Below are positions 1-7,852 of a stretch of DNA of 64,000 nt, piece by piece. Location: NCBI GenBank assembly GCA_046348545.1, contig JAXMEB010000005.1:124001-188000 (forward strand), written 5' to 3'. The notes under the pieces are model-generated. The model saw nothing but the letters and a program-made list of their open reading frames with translations. It searched no databases and had not been told where the DNA came from. The position numbers and the translations under genes were made by a program. This DNA is from JAXMEB01 sp046348545. GTDB taxonomy: Bacteria; Pseudomonadota; Gammaproteobacteria; Berkiellales; Berkiellaceae. Position 1 is the first letter of the stretch. The number at the start of each line of letters is the position of its first letter.

Positions 1-902
1 ATCCAAACCTCATAACCCCCCCCCACATCGCTGGGTTGCGAAAATTCGAGGCTTTCACCAGGCGCTAGCCGCTTTAACATGCCGGGCTCTAATGCCATTT
101 GAGGATAATCAGGTTCCTGTGGATTGAAATCAGGCGCAGGTTCAGTAATAAAGCCCGCAAAAAGAGCTGCCGTCTTTTTTCTAACCAGCTCTGCATCTTC
201 GTATTGATCTAATTCACGAAGCTTTAAAAGCACAGGTGCAACCCAAGGTACCCCTCGAAGTTGCCCCGGTCTATCAATGCGATAGATATGTAAAATGTCC
301 TGTGCGGGGACACGAAGCTTTTTAATATTTAAATTGTCATCACCTGGATGTGATTGATAAAGATGATAGGCTGCTCTTTTGCCACTGGCGCCAAGCTCAA
401 TTCCCATATGAATATTGGCAGCAGGATTGTACTCATCAATAAGAAAATCTGGTTCTAACAATTGCAACTGTAAAGGGGCAGAAGCAGAGGCTCTTGGATA
501 AAATCTGACTAAGGCTTCGCCTGACTGCATCAAAGTCTGAGCAATAAGAAGCTGCATTCCATAAAAATCACTACGTCCTTCAATATCAGCCTCATTGGTC
601 CATTTTAACCACTGTTGTTGAATATGTTCTTTGAGCTCAGAATTATCCAATCGCCATCGAGGTGTAATCCCGCAGCCTATTAAGTTTGAAGCTAATGACC
701 GAAATCCATTCGCTACCCAGGGATTATTACGCACTAAATCGCGGGACCGAGAGCGTAAGTGGTGTAAAGAATCATTGATGGCTGTATTCGGGCCATGGCT
801 ACTTAAACCCCAATGCCCTAAGCGACGACCCGTCGTTGCGCCTTCATAGGAGTTCGACGCAAGCTTAGGTGTGCCTGAGAAAAATTTTTTGAAGAAATTC
901 AT
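1..902 (-). CDS. Phage portal protein, lambda gpB family (partial, runs off the left edge)
   Basis: Reading leftwards from an ATG at 902-900 gives an uninterrupted frame to the window edge, about 300 codons starting MNFFKKFFSGTPKL. Segments such as NNPWVANGFRSLASNLIGCGITPRW and HIYRIDRPGQLRGVPWVAPVL are typical of the lambda gpB / Phage_portal_2 family, which forms the dodecameric portal at one capsid vertex. The start overlaps the gpW stop by ATGA, so translation is probably coupled. The order Nu1-A-W-B is that of phage lambda. The C-terminus lies outside the window. Confidence 0.9.
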   Translation of the reverse strand, partial: MNFFKKFFSGTPKLASNSYEGATTGRRLGHWGLSSHGPNTAINDSLHHLRSRSRDLVRNNPWVANGFRSLASNLIGCGITPRWRLDNSELKEHIQQQWLKWTNEADIEGRSDFYGMQLLIAQTLMQSGEALVRFYPRASASAPLQLQLLEPDFLIDEYNPAANIHMGIELGASGKRAAYHLYQSHPGDDNLNIKKLRVPAQDILHIYRIDRPGQLRGVPWVAPVLLKLRELDQYEDAELVRKKTAALFAGFITEPAPDFNPQEPDYPQMALEPGMLKRLAPGESLEFSQPSDVGGGYEVW

Positions 903-1123
903 AGACCCTTAGAGGAGCTCACTTTGATAAAATCGGACTTACCCTGATTTAATTGACGCTTAATCTGCATACGAAGACGTTCTAAATCCGCAATTTGGGT
1001 TTGATTGAAAGTAACCATTTGGCTACCCACTGCAGAGCTTCGGCTAAAAGAGACAACTTTCTCGCCTAAAGCGAGCTGCATTAACGCTTTTTCAACGTTT
1101 TGGAGGTCTTGGAGGGTGTACAT
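899..1123 (-). CDS. Head-to-tail joining protein, gpW family
   Basis: A 74-residue protein beginning MYTLQDLQNVEKAL with a central VVSFSRSSAVGSQ segment, close to lambda gpW (68 aa). gpW completes the filled head so that gpFII and the tail can attach. It overlaps the terminase gene upstream by 32 nt and the portal gene downstream by 4 nt. A truncated copy of the same gene lies at 45303-45437, evidence that a related prophage once supplied a second head module. Confidence 0.9.
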   Translation of the reverse strand: MYTLQDLQNVEKALMQLALGEKVVSFSRSSAVGSQMVTFNQTQIADLERLRMQIKRQLNQGKSDFIKVSSSKGL

Positions 1124-2843
1124 TATTTAGAGGTCTCATACTCGGATTCACAATATAAAGCGCCGCCAGCGCATAAACTCTGCAATCAAGTGCTTCATTG
1201 CGCTCACCTGACGGTTTGATGTAAGTATGAAATGGACGCCCCTGCTGCTTGTAACGTAAAACTCGCTTTTCAACTGTCAGCTGATGGAAATATTCAACAT
1301 TGTAGATTTCTTTCACAGGAAAATGGCAATACCCTGGGCCAGGTTCTGCAAGATTAAGTCTTGAATATATCGTATCTTTAGCTGTCACGGTATTAACACT
1401 AAAGAGGTTAACTTTACCTAAGTTTCGCTTCGAGGGACGGCTTACTAATGGGCCAGCTTGGGCTGAATTTCCTTTTATCGCAAATACGCGATAAGGATGC
1501 TGGCGGCAATAGCGATAGACTTCTTGAGTATAGTGACCACCGGTATCAATCGCGGTACCTAAAATTGATAATTTAGCACCGCTTGGATGCGAAAAAGTAC
1601 GTGCCAGAACAGCACTCAGTTTAGACCAAAGCATTTCTCTGCCAGGATCACCCCTGAGTATGACGTAATCAACACTCCACGATTCTTCACCTGGGCCCCA
1701 AGCGACAATTTCACATTCAAGTCTATCATCTTGAACGTCAACCCCAGCAGTAAGAACTACGGCTTGTTCCGGTAATTCATGGCTATAATGCTCCCGGCGA
1801 AGATAAATATGATTACCGTCAACTTTCTCTCCTAATTCTTCCCAAGGTTCACCCATGGCGGCATTAAAAAAGACCTGTAAATCGTTTTGTGCTTTCTTTT
1901 CTAAGAAATCTTCGACTACTTCTTGCCATGTGCGCCACGGGCTAATGAGTTCATTCAAATGGAAGCCAGCATGGCCTTTGAATTCGCTCTCACTTACCCA
2001 TTTGCCCTTTGTGATCATGGAGGTCTTGTGCTTGTGGTGAATTGGTTGACTACAATGCTCACATTCATAATATGCCGTATGCGGCAGATGCTTACCTGAT
2101 TCATCTTTATTCCATTTCACTCTTGCCCATTTAAGCCATTGCATTTCTTTACAATGTGGGCAAGGAACACAGAAGTGACGCTTGTCTGACGATTCCCAAG
2201 CTTGATCGATTTTACTAATACCCTTTACGGTAGGCGTGCTAGTTAAGACTAATTTCCTATCTTTAAATGTATTGGCGCGCTTCCAAAGAAGATTGATGGG
2301 GTCACCTTCGCTGGTAAGCTCATAGGCGTCTACTTCATCGCATAGAATGATCGGTGCAGAGCGACCTCTCAGCTCCGATGTCGAATTGGAACCTAGAATC
2401 ATCAGATAGCCACCAGGATATTCCTTACGCAGTGTAGTATTAGTTTTATCACGTGCGCGAGGTTTTGCCACCTTATCCTTCAATACAGGCGTACCCGAAA
2501 TCATTGGCGCAAATTTGAAGGTGGACCAATCTTTAGCGTCTTTTAAGGTGGGATGCATAATGATGACTGATTTCGGTACCTGATGGATGTAATATCCAAT
2601 TGCATTGTTAAGCATGCTGGTCTTGCCCACCTGAGCACTAGTCATAATCGTTATCTTCTGAATATGAGGGTCGCAAATGGCATCCATGATTCCTTGCTGG
2701 TATGGTGCACGAGACGTACGCCATCGGCCCGGCTCTGCATTATTATCAGGTAGATAACAATAGGTATCAGCCCATTCAGAGATCTTTAAACGCGGCGGAG
2801 GCGCAAGGTGTGCTTTGGATTTATTCAGCAGTGAGAGCATCAA
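1092..2843 (-). CDS. Phage terminase large subunit, gpA family
   Basis: A 583-residue DNA-packaging motor. The N-terminal ATPase shows the Walker A-like segment MTSAQVGKTS (about residues 87-96) and a Walker B segment PIILCDEVDAYE. A zinc-ribbon-like CPHC...CEHC pair sits mid-protein. The C-terminal nuclease region includes GVDVQDDRLECEIVAWG and ends GERNEALDCRVYALAALYIVNP. gpA cuts concatemers at cos and drives DNA into the prohead. Flanked by Nu1 upstream and gpW downstream, both overlapping. The last ~35 codons of a homologous gene survive as a remnant at 46262-46376. Confidence 0.95.
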   Translation of the reverse strand: MMLSLLNKSKAHLAPPPRLKISEWADTYCYLPDNNAEPGRWRTSRAPYQQGIMDAICDPHIQKITIMTSAQVGKTSMLNNAIGYYIHQVPKSVIIMHPTLKDAKDWSTFKFAPMISGTPVLKDKVAKPRARDKTNTTLRKEYPGGYLMILGSNSTSELRGRSAPIILCDEVDAYELTSEGDPINLLWKRANTFKDRKLVLTSTPTVKGISKIDQAWESSDKRHFCVPCPHCKEMQWLKWARVKWNKDESGKHLPHTAYYECEHCSQPIHHKHKTSMITKGKWVSESEFKGHAGFHLNELISPWRTWQEVVEDFLEKKAQNDLQVFFNAAMGEPWEELGEKVDGNHIYLRREHYSHELPEQAVVLTAGVDVQDDRLECEIVAWGPGEESWSVDYVILRGDPGREMLWSKLSAVLARTFSHPSGAKLSILGTAIDTGGHYTQEVYRYCRQHPYRVFAIKGNSAQAGPLVSRPSKRNLGKVNLFSVNTVTAKDTIYSRLNLAEPGPGYCHFPVKEIYNVEYFHQLTVEKRVLRYKQQGRPFHTYIKPSGERNEALDCRVYALAALYIVNPSMRPLNNVHPPRPPKR

Positions 2844-3312
2844 AATCCATTTGGCTTAATTCCAGCAATGCATCGTCGATTTCATTTAATAGAAGCTCTC
2901 TGCAAATTTGCTCATCAGCTTCAGATATGAGCTGAGGCACAACACGCTCAGGAATGGTTCTAAGACGCTGCTTAACAGTGAGATAAGCATGCGCCAACCC
3001 TTGAGCCACTTCGGTAGTAGAGATAACATCACGGCGTTTCTGTTGCAATTCAATTTCAAGGATGCCTGCTTCTGCTGCAACCTTCCGACGTTTTGCTTCA
3101 TCTAGCTCAATACGCTCAGTTGAGGAGGCTTCCTCTCGCAACTGTTTTTCACGCCATGCGATAACTTTTGTTGTATCAAAAAGCCATCCCGTTCCTTTGC
3201 TGCCCTTTTCCTCAAATGGCAATCCCTGACGTATCCAGGTATCAATGGTTGAAACATTTTTTCCATAGATAAGGGACAACTCAGTTCGGTTAACAAGGTT
3301 AAGTTTAGACAT
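2821..3312 (-). CDS. Terminase small subunit, Nu1 family
   Basis: A 163-residue protein (lambda Nu1 is 181). The N-terminus carries a winged helix-turn-helix (VNRTELSLIYGKNVSTIDTWIRQG) that in Nu1 recognises cosB. A charged helical segment (EAKRRKVAAEAGILEIELQQKR) fits dimerisation or terminase assembly. Its 3' end overlaps terminase A by 23 nt. Its upstream 118 bp is where cos lies in lambdoid phages. Confidence 0.88.
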   Translation of the reverse strand: MSKLNLVNRTELSLIYGKNVSTIDTWIRQGLPFEEKGSKGTGWLFDTTKVIAWREKQLREEASSTERIELDEAKRRKVAAEAGILEIELQQKRRDVISTTEVAQGLAHAYLTVKQRLRTIPERVVPQLISEADEQICRELLLNEIDDALLELSQMDFDALTAE

Positions 3313-3430
3313 CAGTTGTATTGATATTGGATCGAATTCGAGGCCCAGTTACTAGTCATATTTTGCGCTTCTGCGGCCCGCAGGGATTAGCTGCGGGAAG
3401 GACCCATCATTCGATGTTAGAATCAAAAAA
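3313..3430. other. Candidate cos region with GC-rich hairpin
   Basis: This gene-free stretch between the Z/lysis block and Nu1 contains a perfect 7-bp inverted repeat, CCCGCAG (3377-3383) and CTGCGGG (3391-3397), with no T-run. It is GC-rich against AT-rich surroundings. In lambda the same position, just upstream of nu1, holds cos. A diverged copy of the block survives at 52861-52919, so it is conserved between related prophages. Assignment as cos rests on position and structure only. Confidence 0.4.
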
Positions 3431-3961
3431 TTACCTGATAGATAAGATGTGTATCAACTCAGTAGAAATGAAATCTTTCGCAAATACTTCTATGTAGTCA
3501 AGCTTATCCTTCGCCACATCCGTCACCCTAGTCCCATAAAGCGGCTTAATCTTAAGCCTTGCTGCACTCTCGCGCTTAAACACAGCATCTCTAGCCTTGC
3601 TATCGAGGGTAATAAACGAATGCTTGATTAGCTGCCTCGAACGATTCTTAAATATCTTAAAACTAACACCTTTGCGGTTCTGTTTTGCATTGAATTCAAG
3701 AAGCGGTACAGGTTTATTCTTGACAATAAGCTTGCCAATCAGTCCAGTTACCTTAGTCGCACGTTGAATACTGGTCAGCTCTCGAATCGTCTTCTTCTTA
3801 AGATTTAGCTTCTCACCCACAGCATTTGTCATCTGTGTTCTAGTACGTAGCAGTGTACGATTGAGCGCTTGCTGAGCCTTATTAGTTACATTGGATTCTG
3901 TTTGCTTTAGTGATTTTTGAAATTGATTCAATCCTTTAATATTTACATTAACAGAAATCAT
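3431..3961 (-). CDS. Phage minor tail protein Z-like
   Basis: A 176-residue basic protein resembling the prophage minor tail Z family (tail completion). Conserved stretches include ALNRTLLRTRTQMTNAVGEK and LKIKPLYGTRVTDVA. A closely similar paralogue lies at 30494-31024 in the second prophage and a decayed fragment at 53817-53935. In lambda, Z lies among tail genes after the head genes; here it follows the lysis cassette and abuts the holin gene, an unusual place. The family call is from recognition of the sequence. Confidence 0.65.
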   Translation of the reverse strand: MISVNVNIKGLNQFQKSLKQTESNVTNKAQQALNRTLLRTRTQMTNAVGEKLNLKKKTIRELTSIQRATKVTGLIGKLIVKNKPVPLLEFNAKQNRKGVSFKIFKNRSRQLIKHSFITLDSKARDAVFKRESAARLKIKPLYGTRVTDVAKDKLDYIEVFAKDFISTELIHILSIR

Positions 3962-4356
3962 TATTTTGATTTACCATTAAACTTCTCTACAGTACGCAGC
4001 GTACCAAACCCTAGCATTGTCACCACTAATTCCATCATGACATCTAACGGCAGCTGAGGTCCGGCAACGCCACATAACCATTGCAACCAAGGGTTAATAA
4101 GAAAAACATTGCCTAGTCCTAACCCACATATCCACCCTATAAAAGGGCGCCAACCTGCAACGAGTAACGAGCGATGCTGAGCTTCTATTTTATTAAGTTC
4201 GACTTGAAGCTCGTTTGGGTGTTGCTTTAATTTCTCGAATACCGCTTGTGCTTGAACCTTTTCTTCATCAGAGGTAAAGAGTTTATCTAACACATTGCCA
4301 ATCGCTTCAATGGGTTCAGATGTGCTAGCAGAAAAAAATTTAACTAATGGATTCAT
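3961..4356 (-). CDS. Three-TM holin-like protein
   Basis: The start chosen is the ATG at 4356, giving MNPLVKFFSAS; it overlaps the upstream endolysin stop (TAATG). The protein has a charged helical N-terminal half (EEKVQAQAVFEKLKQHP) followed by the hydrophobic segments GWRPFIGWICGLGLGNVFLI and LDVMMELVVTMLGFG. This is the pattern of the 3TM holin family found in gene-transfer agents and prophages, which permeabilises the inner membrane for endolysin release. The neighbouring M15 endolysin supports the role. Paralogue at 31028-31417. Confidence 0.75.
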   Translation of the reverse strand: MNPLVKFFSASTSEPIEAIGNVLDKLFTSDEEKVQAQAVFEKLKQHPNELQVELNKIEAQHRSLLVAGWRPFIGWICGLGLGNVFLINPWLQWLCGVAGPQLPLDVMMELVVTMLGFGTLRTVEKFNGKSK

Positions 4357-4739
4357 TAATATCCCCACACCCATGGCCTAGGAAACCCATCTTTGGACTG
4401 GAGGTCATCTAAATGTATGAACCGACTTGCATGTGGTCCAGCTTGCTTTACACCAATACCTGTCATATTAAATGCAGGAGCAGCCTGAATCAGCTTATAA
4501 GCCTTCTCTCCACTCACAGCAATATCAATAGCTCTGCCAGTAGTATGAGGACCATCTATCCCTGTGGAACTAGCTTGCTGATTGTGCTTAGGGCAGCGAT
4601 AAGCTGAAGTGATAATGAAAGGAAAACCTAATTGCTCTCTTAAAGCGATTAGCTTTTCTAGAAAGCTAGAATTCATCTTGACTTGACCACAACCACACTT
4701 ACACCTGAGCTCCGTTTCGCTGAAATAAACTAAATTCAT
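4356..4739 (-). CDS. M15-family endolysin (D,D-carboxypeptidase/L,D-endopeptidase-like)
   Basis: A 127-residue protein of the Peptidase_M15_3 type, starting with the metal-site-associated segment YFSETELRCKCGCGQ. Zinc-ligand motifs are visible as SAYRCPKHNQ and HTTGRAIDI (HxxGxAxD type), with a late H in RFIHLDDL, and the C-terminus is GFPRPWVWGY. It would cleave peptidoglycan peptides at lysis. It overlaps the upstream TM gene (ATGA) and the downstream holin (TAATG). Paralogue at 31992-32375 and a 3' remnant at 52398-52436. Confidence 0.88.
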   Translation of the reverse strand: MNLVYFSETELRCKCGCGQVKMNSSFLEKLIALREQLGFPFIITSAYRCPKHNQQASSTGIDGPHTTGRAIDIAVSGEKAYKLIQAAPAFNMTGIGVKQAGPHASRFIHLDDLQSKDGFPRPWVWGY

Positions 4740-4954
4740 TTCAATTTATCCAATTTGCTGTCTATGTCGCGTTGTATTGCTTTCAATTCCATATGTTCTT
4801 GACTGTATGTGCCAAATTCTATTTCCAATACTGTGACTCGTTTATCTAGCTGTGCTGCCCACCAAAAGACAGAGCTTGCTATCATAAAAGCTGTAAAGAG
4901 GTTTCCAAGGTTAATACGCTTGTCTAGCACCCAACATCTATCCACATGCTTCAT
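4736..4954 (-). CDS. Single-TM coiled-coil lysis-cassette protein
   Basis: The start at 4954 (MKHVDRCWVLDKRINLGN) aligns with the paralogue start at 32659 and is preferred over an in-frame start at 5020. One hydrophobic segment (FTAFMIASSVFWWAA) is followed by a heptad-rich tail (LDKRVTVLEIEF...). The topology suits an Rz-like inner spanin or accessory holin, but no family is recognised. Its position directly upstream of the endolysin supports a lysis role. Confidence 0.6.
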   Translation of the reverse strand: MKHVDRCWVLDKRINLGNLFTAFMIASSVFWWAAQLDKRVTVLEIEFGTYSQEHMELKAIQRDIDSKLDKLK

Positions 4955-5199
4955 TAATTGCTCCAAGACTGCAGTGCATAGCTTTGAATAACGCTTGTTG
5001 ATAGACAGAGTAGGTCGCAATATTCTTCAAAAACAGTTGAGAAAAACCATTCTCTTGCCTGAAGGCGGGCATGACAATCAATACGCTTATGCGCGTCGTC
5101 CCATGCGGACTGAATAACGGCGTAAATTAATTGTGCTTCTGGTAAATCAAGAATTTCCTGCCTTGGTTGGCAAGGCAGATCGAGTGAGATAAGGTCCAT
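4954..5199 (-). CDS. Conserved small phage protein, unknown
   Basis: An 81-residue protein with the segment PCQPRQEILDLPEAQLIYAVIQSAWDDAHKRI. The paralogue at 32625-32903 keeps PRQ.LQDLPEAQ.IYAI, so selection is acting on it. It lies between the Q-like gene and the lysis cassette, and its TAA overlaps the next start (TAATG). No functional motif is evident. About 90 bp of AT-rich leader separates it from the Q-like gene; that is where a late promoter would be expected. Confidence 0.6.
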   Translation of the reverse strand: MDLISLDLPCQPRQEILDLPEAQLIYAVIQSAWDDAHKRIDCHARLQAREWFFSTVFEEYCDLLCLSTSVIQSYALQSWSN

Positions 5200-5288
5200 A
5201 AGAATTAACTAAAATTAATCAGGAAGGATTTGAGTGAAGTTATACATTCTGGATTTATCATAGCAAAAACCTTGTCATCACGTCAAAC

Positions 5289-5822
5289 TCAGAGCCTTGA
5301 TAACATATGGTTTATTCCAATATCGTTCCATGTTACTGCATGCAAATAAATTTTCTCATATTTCTTAGACCACCTTCGTTGCCAATTACTAGGGTCAACT
5401 CCACAATATCTAGCATACTCAGCTTGAGTACGTTGCTTTTTCCCAACGCCATCGCAATGGCAACAAGACTCCAGCATTTTCATTCCTGTGCCTTTGCAAG
5501 ATTTACAGAGATTAATCTTTTCCATTTCATGAATGGCCATTTTTACAAGCGCGCTTAATCTAGGTAAATTATGTTTGCACCCCCATTGTTGTTTATGTGC
5601 AATTTGAATCGCATCTGCTAAAAGAAGTTCAACTAATTCAGCCCCTACAGTCTTATCGCCACACCACAGGTAACGCATCAGGAGATAAGGTCCCTTAGCA
5701 AGCCCGGCCAGGGTGGCTGCTATATCCACTGAAGTTAATACATCACCCGTTGCTGCGGAAACATTCTGCCAATCTACACCCACAGCATTTAATCTCGACA
5801 GGAGCCTTTCTGGTTCACGCAT
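5289..5822 (-). CDS. Q-like late antiterminator with zinc-finger motif
   Basis: A 177-residue protein with a central DnaJ-like CxxCxGxG pair (CKSCKGTGMKMLESCCHCDGVG) followed by a helix-turn-helix-like tail (YARYCGVDPSNWQRRW). Phage Q antiterminators combine a Cys4 zinc site with DNA binding and act on late transcription. Location after replication genes and before lysis genes is where Q lies in lambdoid phages. Paralogue at 32988-33518. The overall family match is partial, so the role rests on motif plus position. Confidence 0.65.
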   Translation of the reverse strand: MREPERLLSRLNAVGVDWQNVSAATGDVLTSVDIAATLAGLAKGPYLLMRYLWCGDKTVGAELVELLLADAIQIAHKQQWGCKHNLPRLSALVKMAIHEMEKINLCKSCKGTGMKMLESCCHCDGVGKKQRTQAEYARYCGVDPSNWQRRWSKKYEKIYLHAVTWNDIGINHMLSRL

Positions 5823-6447
5823 GGGCCTCTCCTGTTAGTAATAACCGATTGGTAATACTGCTAATGCGTGTCATTTGAGATTCGCTTCCGCCTTTCATGA
5901 CTGAATAGGCTTTATCTCTGTCGCCAATTAAAACGGTTCCATGACCTTCAAAGCCCTGTAAAACATTTTGGTGTTCACTCAGGCCAATAAAGTATCGGGG
6001 ATAGTGAGTAGGCAGCTTATAACGGTAAGCCTTATAGCGCGTCTGAAACTCTTTTGCTGTAAAGGGTAAATCTTTTTCAGACAAGGTACACAATCGAACC
6101 CACCCTCCCATTTGCTCTAATACGGCATGAATGCTTGCTTCATCAAAGGCTACGCTCTGATAAGGCCCAATATTTCGAATCGCCCGCTCAACCTTACTCC
6201 AGGCCTGTAAGCATTGAGACTCTCCATTACCACTGACCACACGGATAATGTCTGCAGGCTTAGGCATAAATTGACCGCTATCAGGGTCTCGCACATGGGC
6301 TTCGAATGCTCTGACTACATCCTGCCAATCAAAGCCTACCAACGCCCGCCAATAAAGTTTAGTTAGGGTTGGTGACATACGCTTGTTGTACACCTCTCCT
6401 ACTGCTGCTAAGAGTTGCCCAAAACTTTCTTGTTCAGTTAACAACAT
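5815..6447 (-). CDS. P-like phage replication protein (putative helicase loader)
   Basis: The start at 6447 (MLLTEQESFGQLL) has a GGAGG 5 nt upstream; an earlier in-frame ATG at 6471 lacks one. Motifs LTKLYWRALVGFDWQDVVRAFEAH and GQFMPKPADIIRVV are found in phage proteins that follow an O-like initiator. The gene overlaps the O-like gene upstream and the Q-like gene downstream. Helicase loading is inferred from position; no ATPase motif is seen. Paralogue at 33508-34143. Confidence 0.6.
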   Translation of the reverse strand: MLLTEQESFGQLLAAVGEVYNKRMSPTLTKLYWRALVGFDWQDVVRAFEAHVRDPDSGQFMPKPADIIRVVSGNGESQCLQAWSKVERAIRNIGPYQSVAFDEASIHAVLEQMGGWVRLCTLSEKDLPFTAKEFQTRYKAYRYKLPTHYPRYFIGLSEHQNVLQGFEGHGTVLIGDRDKAYSVMKGGSESQMTRISSITNRLLLTGEAHA

Positions 6448-7378
6448 GTTCAACCTCCATTTCATTTGCACGCTCTTCTGCCAACCAGATTTGGGTAGCT
6501 GCTAGATTTTGCTCATACAAGCTTTCGTTCCGTAATGGCTGTATAGGTGGGGTGTGGGCATTGCGAATAAAGCGGTCTATCTGGTCTGCACATCGCAAAA
6601 TGATATGCAAACCGTCATAACGCTGACCTCTATCGTTCTCGCCTATGTTATGGGGTGTGATGGAGCACCCTGTCACTGCATCACAGAGCTGTTCAACGCT
6701 ATATCCCCATCTTATGGCTTGGTGAATTAAATCCTTTCGCTTCGCATCTAGCTGAGCTTGAGGATGGTTCATTACCTCCTTCCAGCACTCAAAGACTTTA
6801 TCCACAGGTGAAAGCTCTTCGCGTGGTCGCAGTGATGCGACAGAAGTATTCTCCTTCTCTGTCTTCTTCTCCTTCTCCTTATACTTCTTCTTATACTTGC
6901 TTCGAAGGAGCATCGAAGGACCATCGAAGGGGCTTGCTGTTACTTCTGATGGGGCATCAAGCCTCGGTGTTAGCTGAAAAAGCGTTTTATATTTCTCTAA
7001 AAGCGAAGAAATAAATTCTAAAATGGGTAAATCATCGAATTGTTTTTGGAGTGCGACTATTCGCTTATCACCTGGCCTTAGCATTTCACCAGTTTGCATC
7101 AATGCTAAATCTACCACCCATACATATTGACGTTTGAAGTCATAGTGACAAAAGTTCAACTCCTGCAAAGCATGCAATAGCTTGGGGAGGTGCTTTTCAG
7201 GTATCCCTGTATCATGTGCGATGTATGAAAGGGGCAAGTAGTATGCCCCCAACATATTAGAGTGATGATTGGTTTGAAGATAATACGCGAGAAAATGAGC
7301 TTCTATCCCCAGCGCTTTAAGCTGCCAAGATAAATCACTCTGCCAAAACTTAGGTGAGAATTTACAAAAATCACGCAT
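6434..7378 (-). CDS. O-like phage replication initiator
   Basis: A 314-residue protein with two conserved blocks: an N-terminal winged-helix-like region (MRDFCKFSPKFWQS...LGAYYLPLSYIAHDTGIP) and a C-terminal block (ECWKEVMNHP...RWGYSVEQLCDAVTGCS, then GLHIILRCADQIDRFI). They are joined by a low-complexity lysine/glutamate linker. This layout matches lambdoid O-type initiators, where the linker-coding DNA contains the origin. Three 11-bp-phased repeats sit in that linker DNA here. Paralogue at 34130-35080. Confidence 0.7.
   Translation of the reverse strand: MRDFCKFSPKFWQSDLSWQLKALGIEAHFLAYYLQTNHHSNMLGAYYLPLSYIAHDTGIPEKHLPKLLHALQELNFCHYDFKRQYVWVVDLALMQTGEMLRPGDKRIVALQKQFDDLPILEFISSLLEKYKTLFQLTPRLDAPSEVTASPFDGPSMLLRSKYKKKYKEKEKKTEKENTSVASLRPREELSPVDKVFECWKEVMNHPQAQLDAKRKDLIHQAIRWGYSVEQLCDAVTGCSITPHNIGENDRGQRYDGLHIILRCADQIDRFIRNAHTPPIQPLRNESLYEQNLAATQIWLAEERANEMEVEHVVN
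6840..6935. repeat. Iteron-like repeats and pyrimidine tract in the O-like gene: candidate replication origin
   Basis: TCGAAGG occurs at 6902-6908, 6913-6919 and 6924-6930, an exact 11-bp period, about one helical turn. It lies beside a long CT-rich strand-asymmetric tract (about 6845-6895). In lambda the origin is iterons within O next to an easily melted region. The paralogous O-like gene has the same tract and degenerate repeats near 34612-34635. The function is inferred from position and phasing. Confidence 0.45.
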
Positions 7379-7392
7379 GGCTCCTCCTGAAC

Positions 7393-7836
7393 CTAAAAAG
7401 GAACATCATTATCGGGCTCAATGAGCTTTTTGAAGGATTGAATTCTATTCTTATCCGAATATCCTTGACTGCCCTTCTCAATTGTAATCTTTGCTCTACA
7501 GGGCTGATGTAAGAAACGATAGAGCAAGGAAAGGGTTAATCGTTCAGCTCCAGTTTCTTTGCATGCCTTAAGCCAAGACTTCAGCCACTGTAATCCAATC
7601 CGTTTCGCATCTTGATTGATATGATCGGCGATGACATTTTGATACAACTTTCGATTTTGATACTTACCTTCATGCACCGTGAACTCGAATTTTAAATACT
7701 TACCATCTCCATTTTTCGTATCTTTCATGCTTATCTGCGTTGCCCTAACAATATATTCACCTTCTGATAGCGACATAAATCCATTCGCATCCTCAATTTC
7801 AGACAAATTAATCCCAAAATCATAATCATGATTCAT
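7393..7836 (-). CDS. DUF669-type phage single-strand DNA-binding-like protein
   Basis: The start at 7836 (MNHDYDFGINLSEIED) has an AAGGAGC ribosome site 7 nt upstream; a longer frame to 7884 overlaps the previous gene and lacks such a site. The segment GEYIVRATQISMKDTKNGDGKYLKFEF...YQNRKLYQNVI is typical of DUF669 proteins, which accompany phage recombinases and have an OB-like fold. It pairs with the Sak4-like ATPase just upstream. The second prophage lacks it. Confidence 0.75.
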   Translation of the reverse strand: MNHDYDFGINLSEIEDANGFMSLSEGEYIVRATQISMKDTKNGDGKYLKFEFTVHEGKYQNRKLYQNVIADHINQDAKRIGLQWLKSWLKACKETGAERLTLSLLYRFLHQPCRAKITIEKGSQGYSDKNRIQSFKKLIEPDNDVPF

Positions 7837-7852
7837 ACACTTGCTCCTTAAG

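Noticed and set aside
631..849. Plus-strand ORF of 72 residues
   Set aside because: It lies wholly inside the portal gene on the opposite strand, whose product is clearly recognisable.
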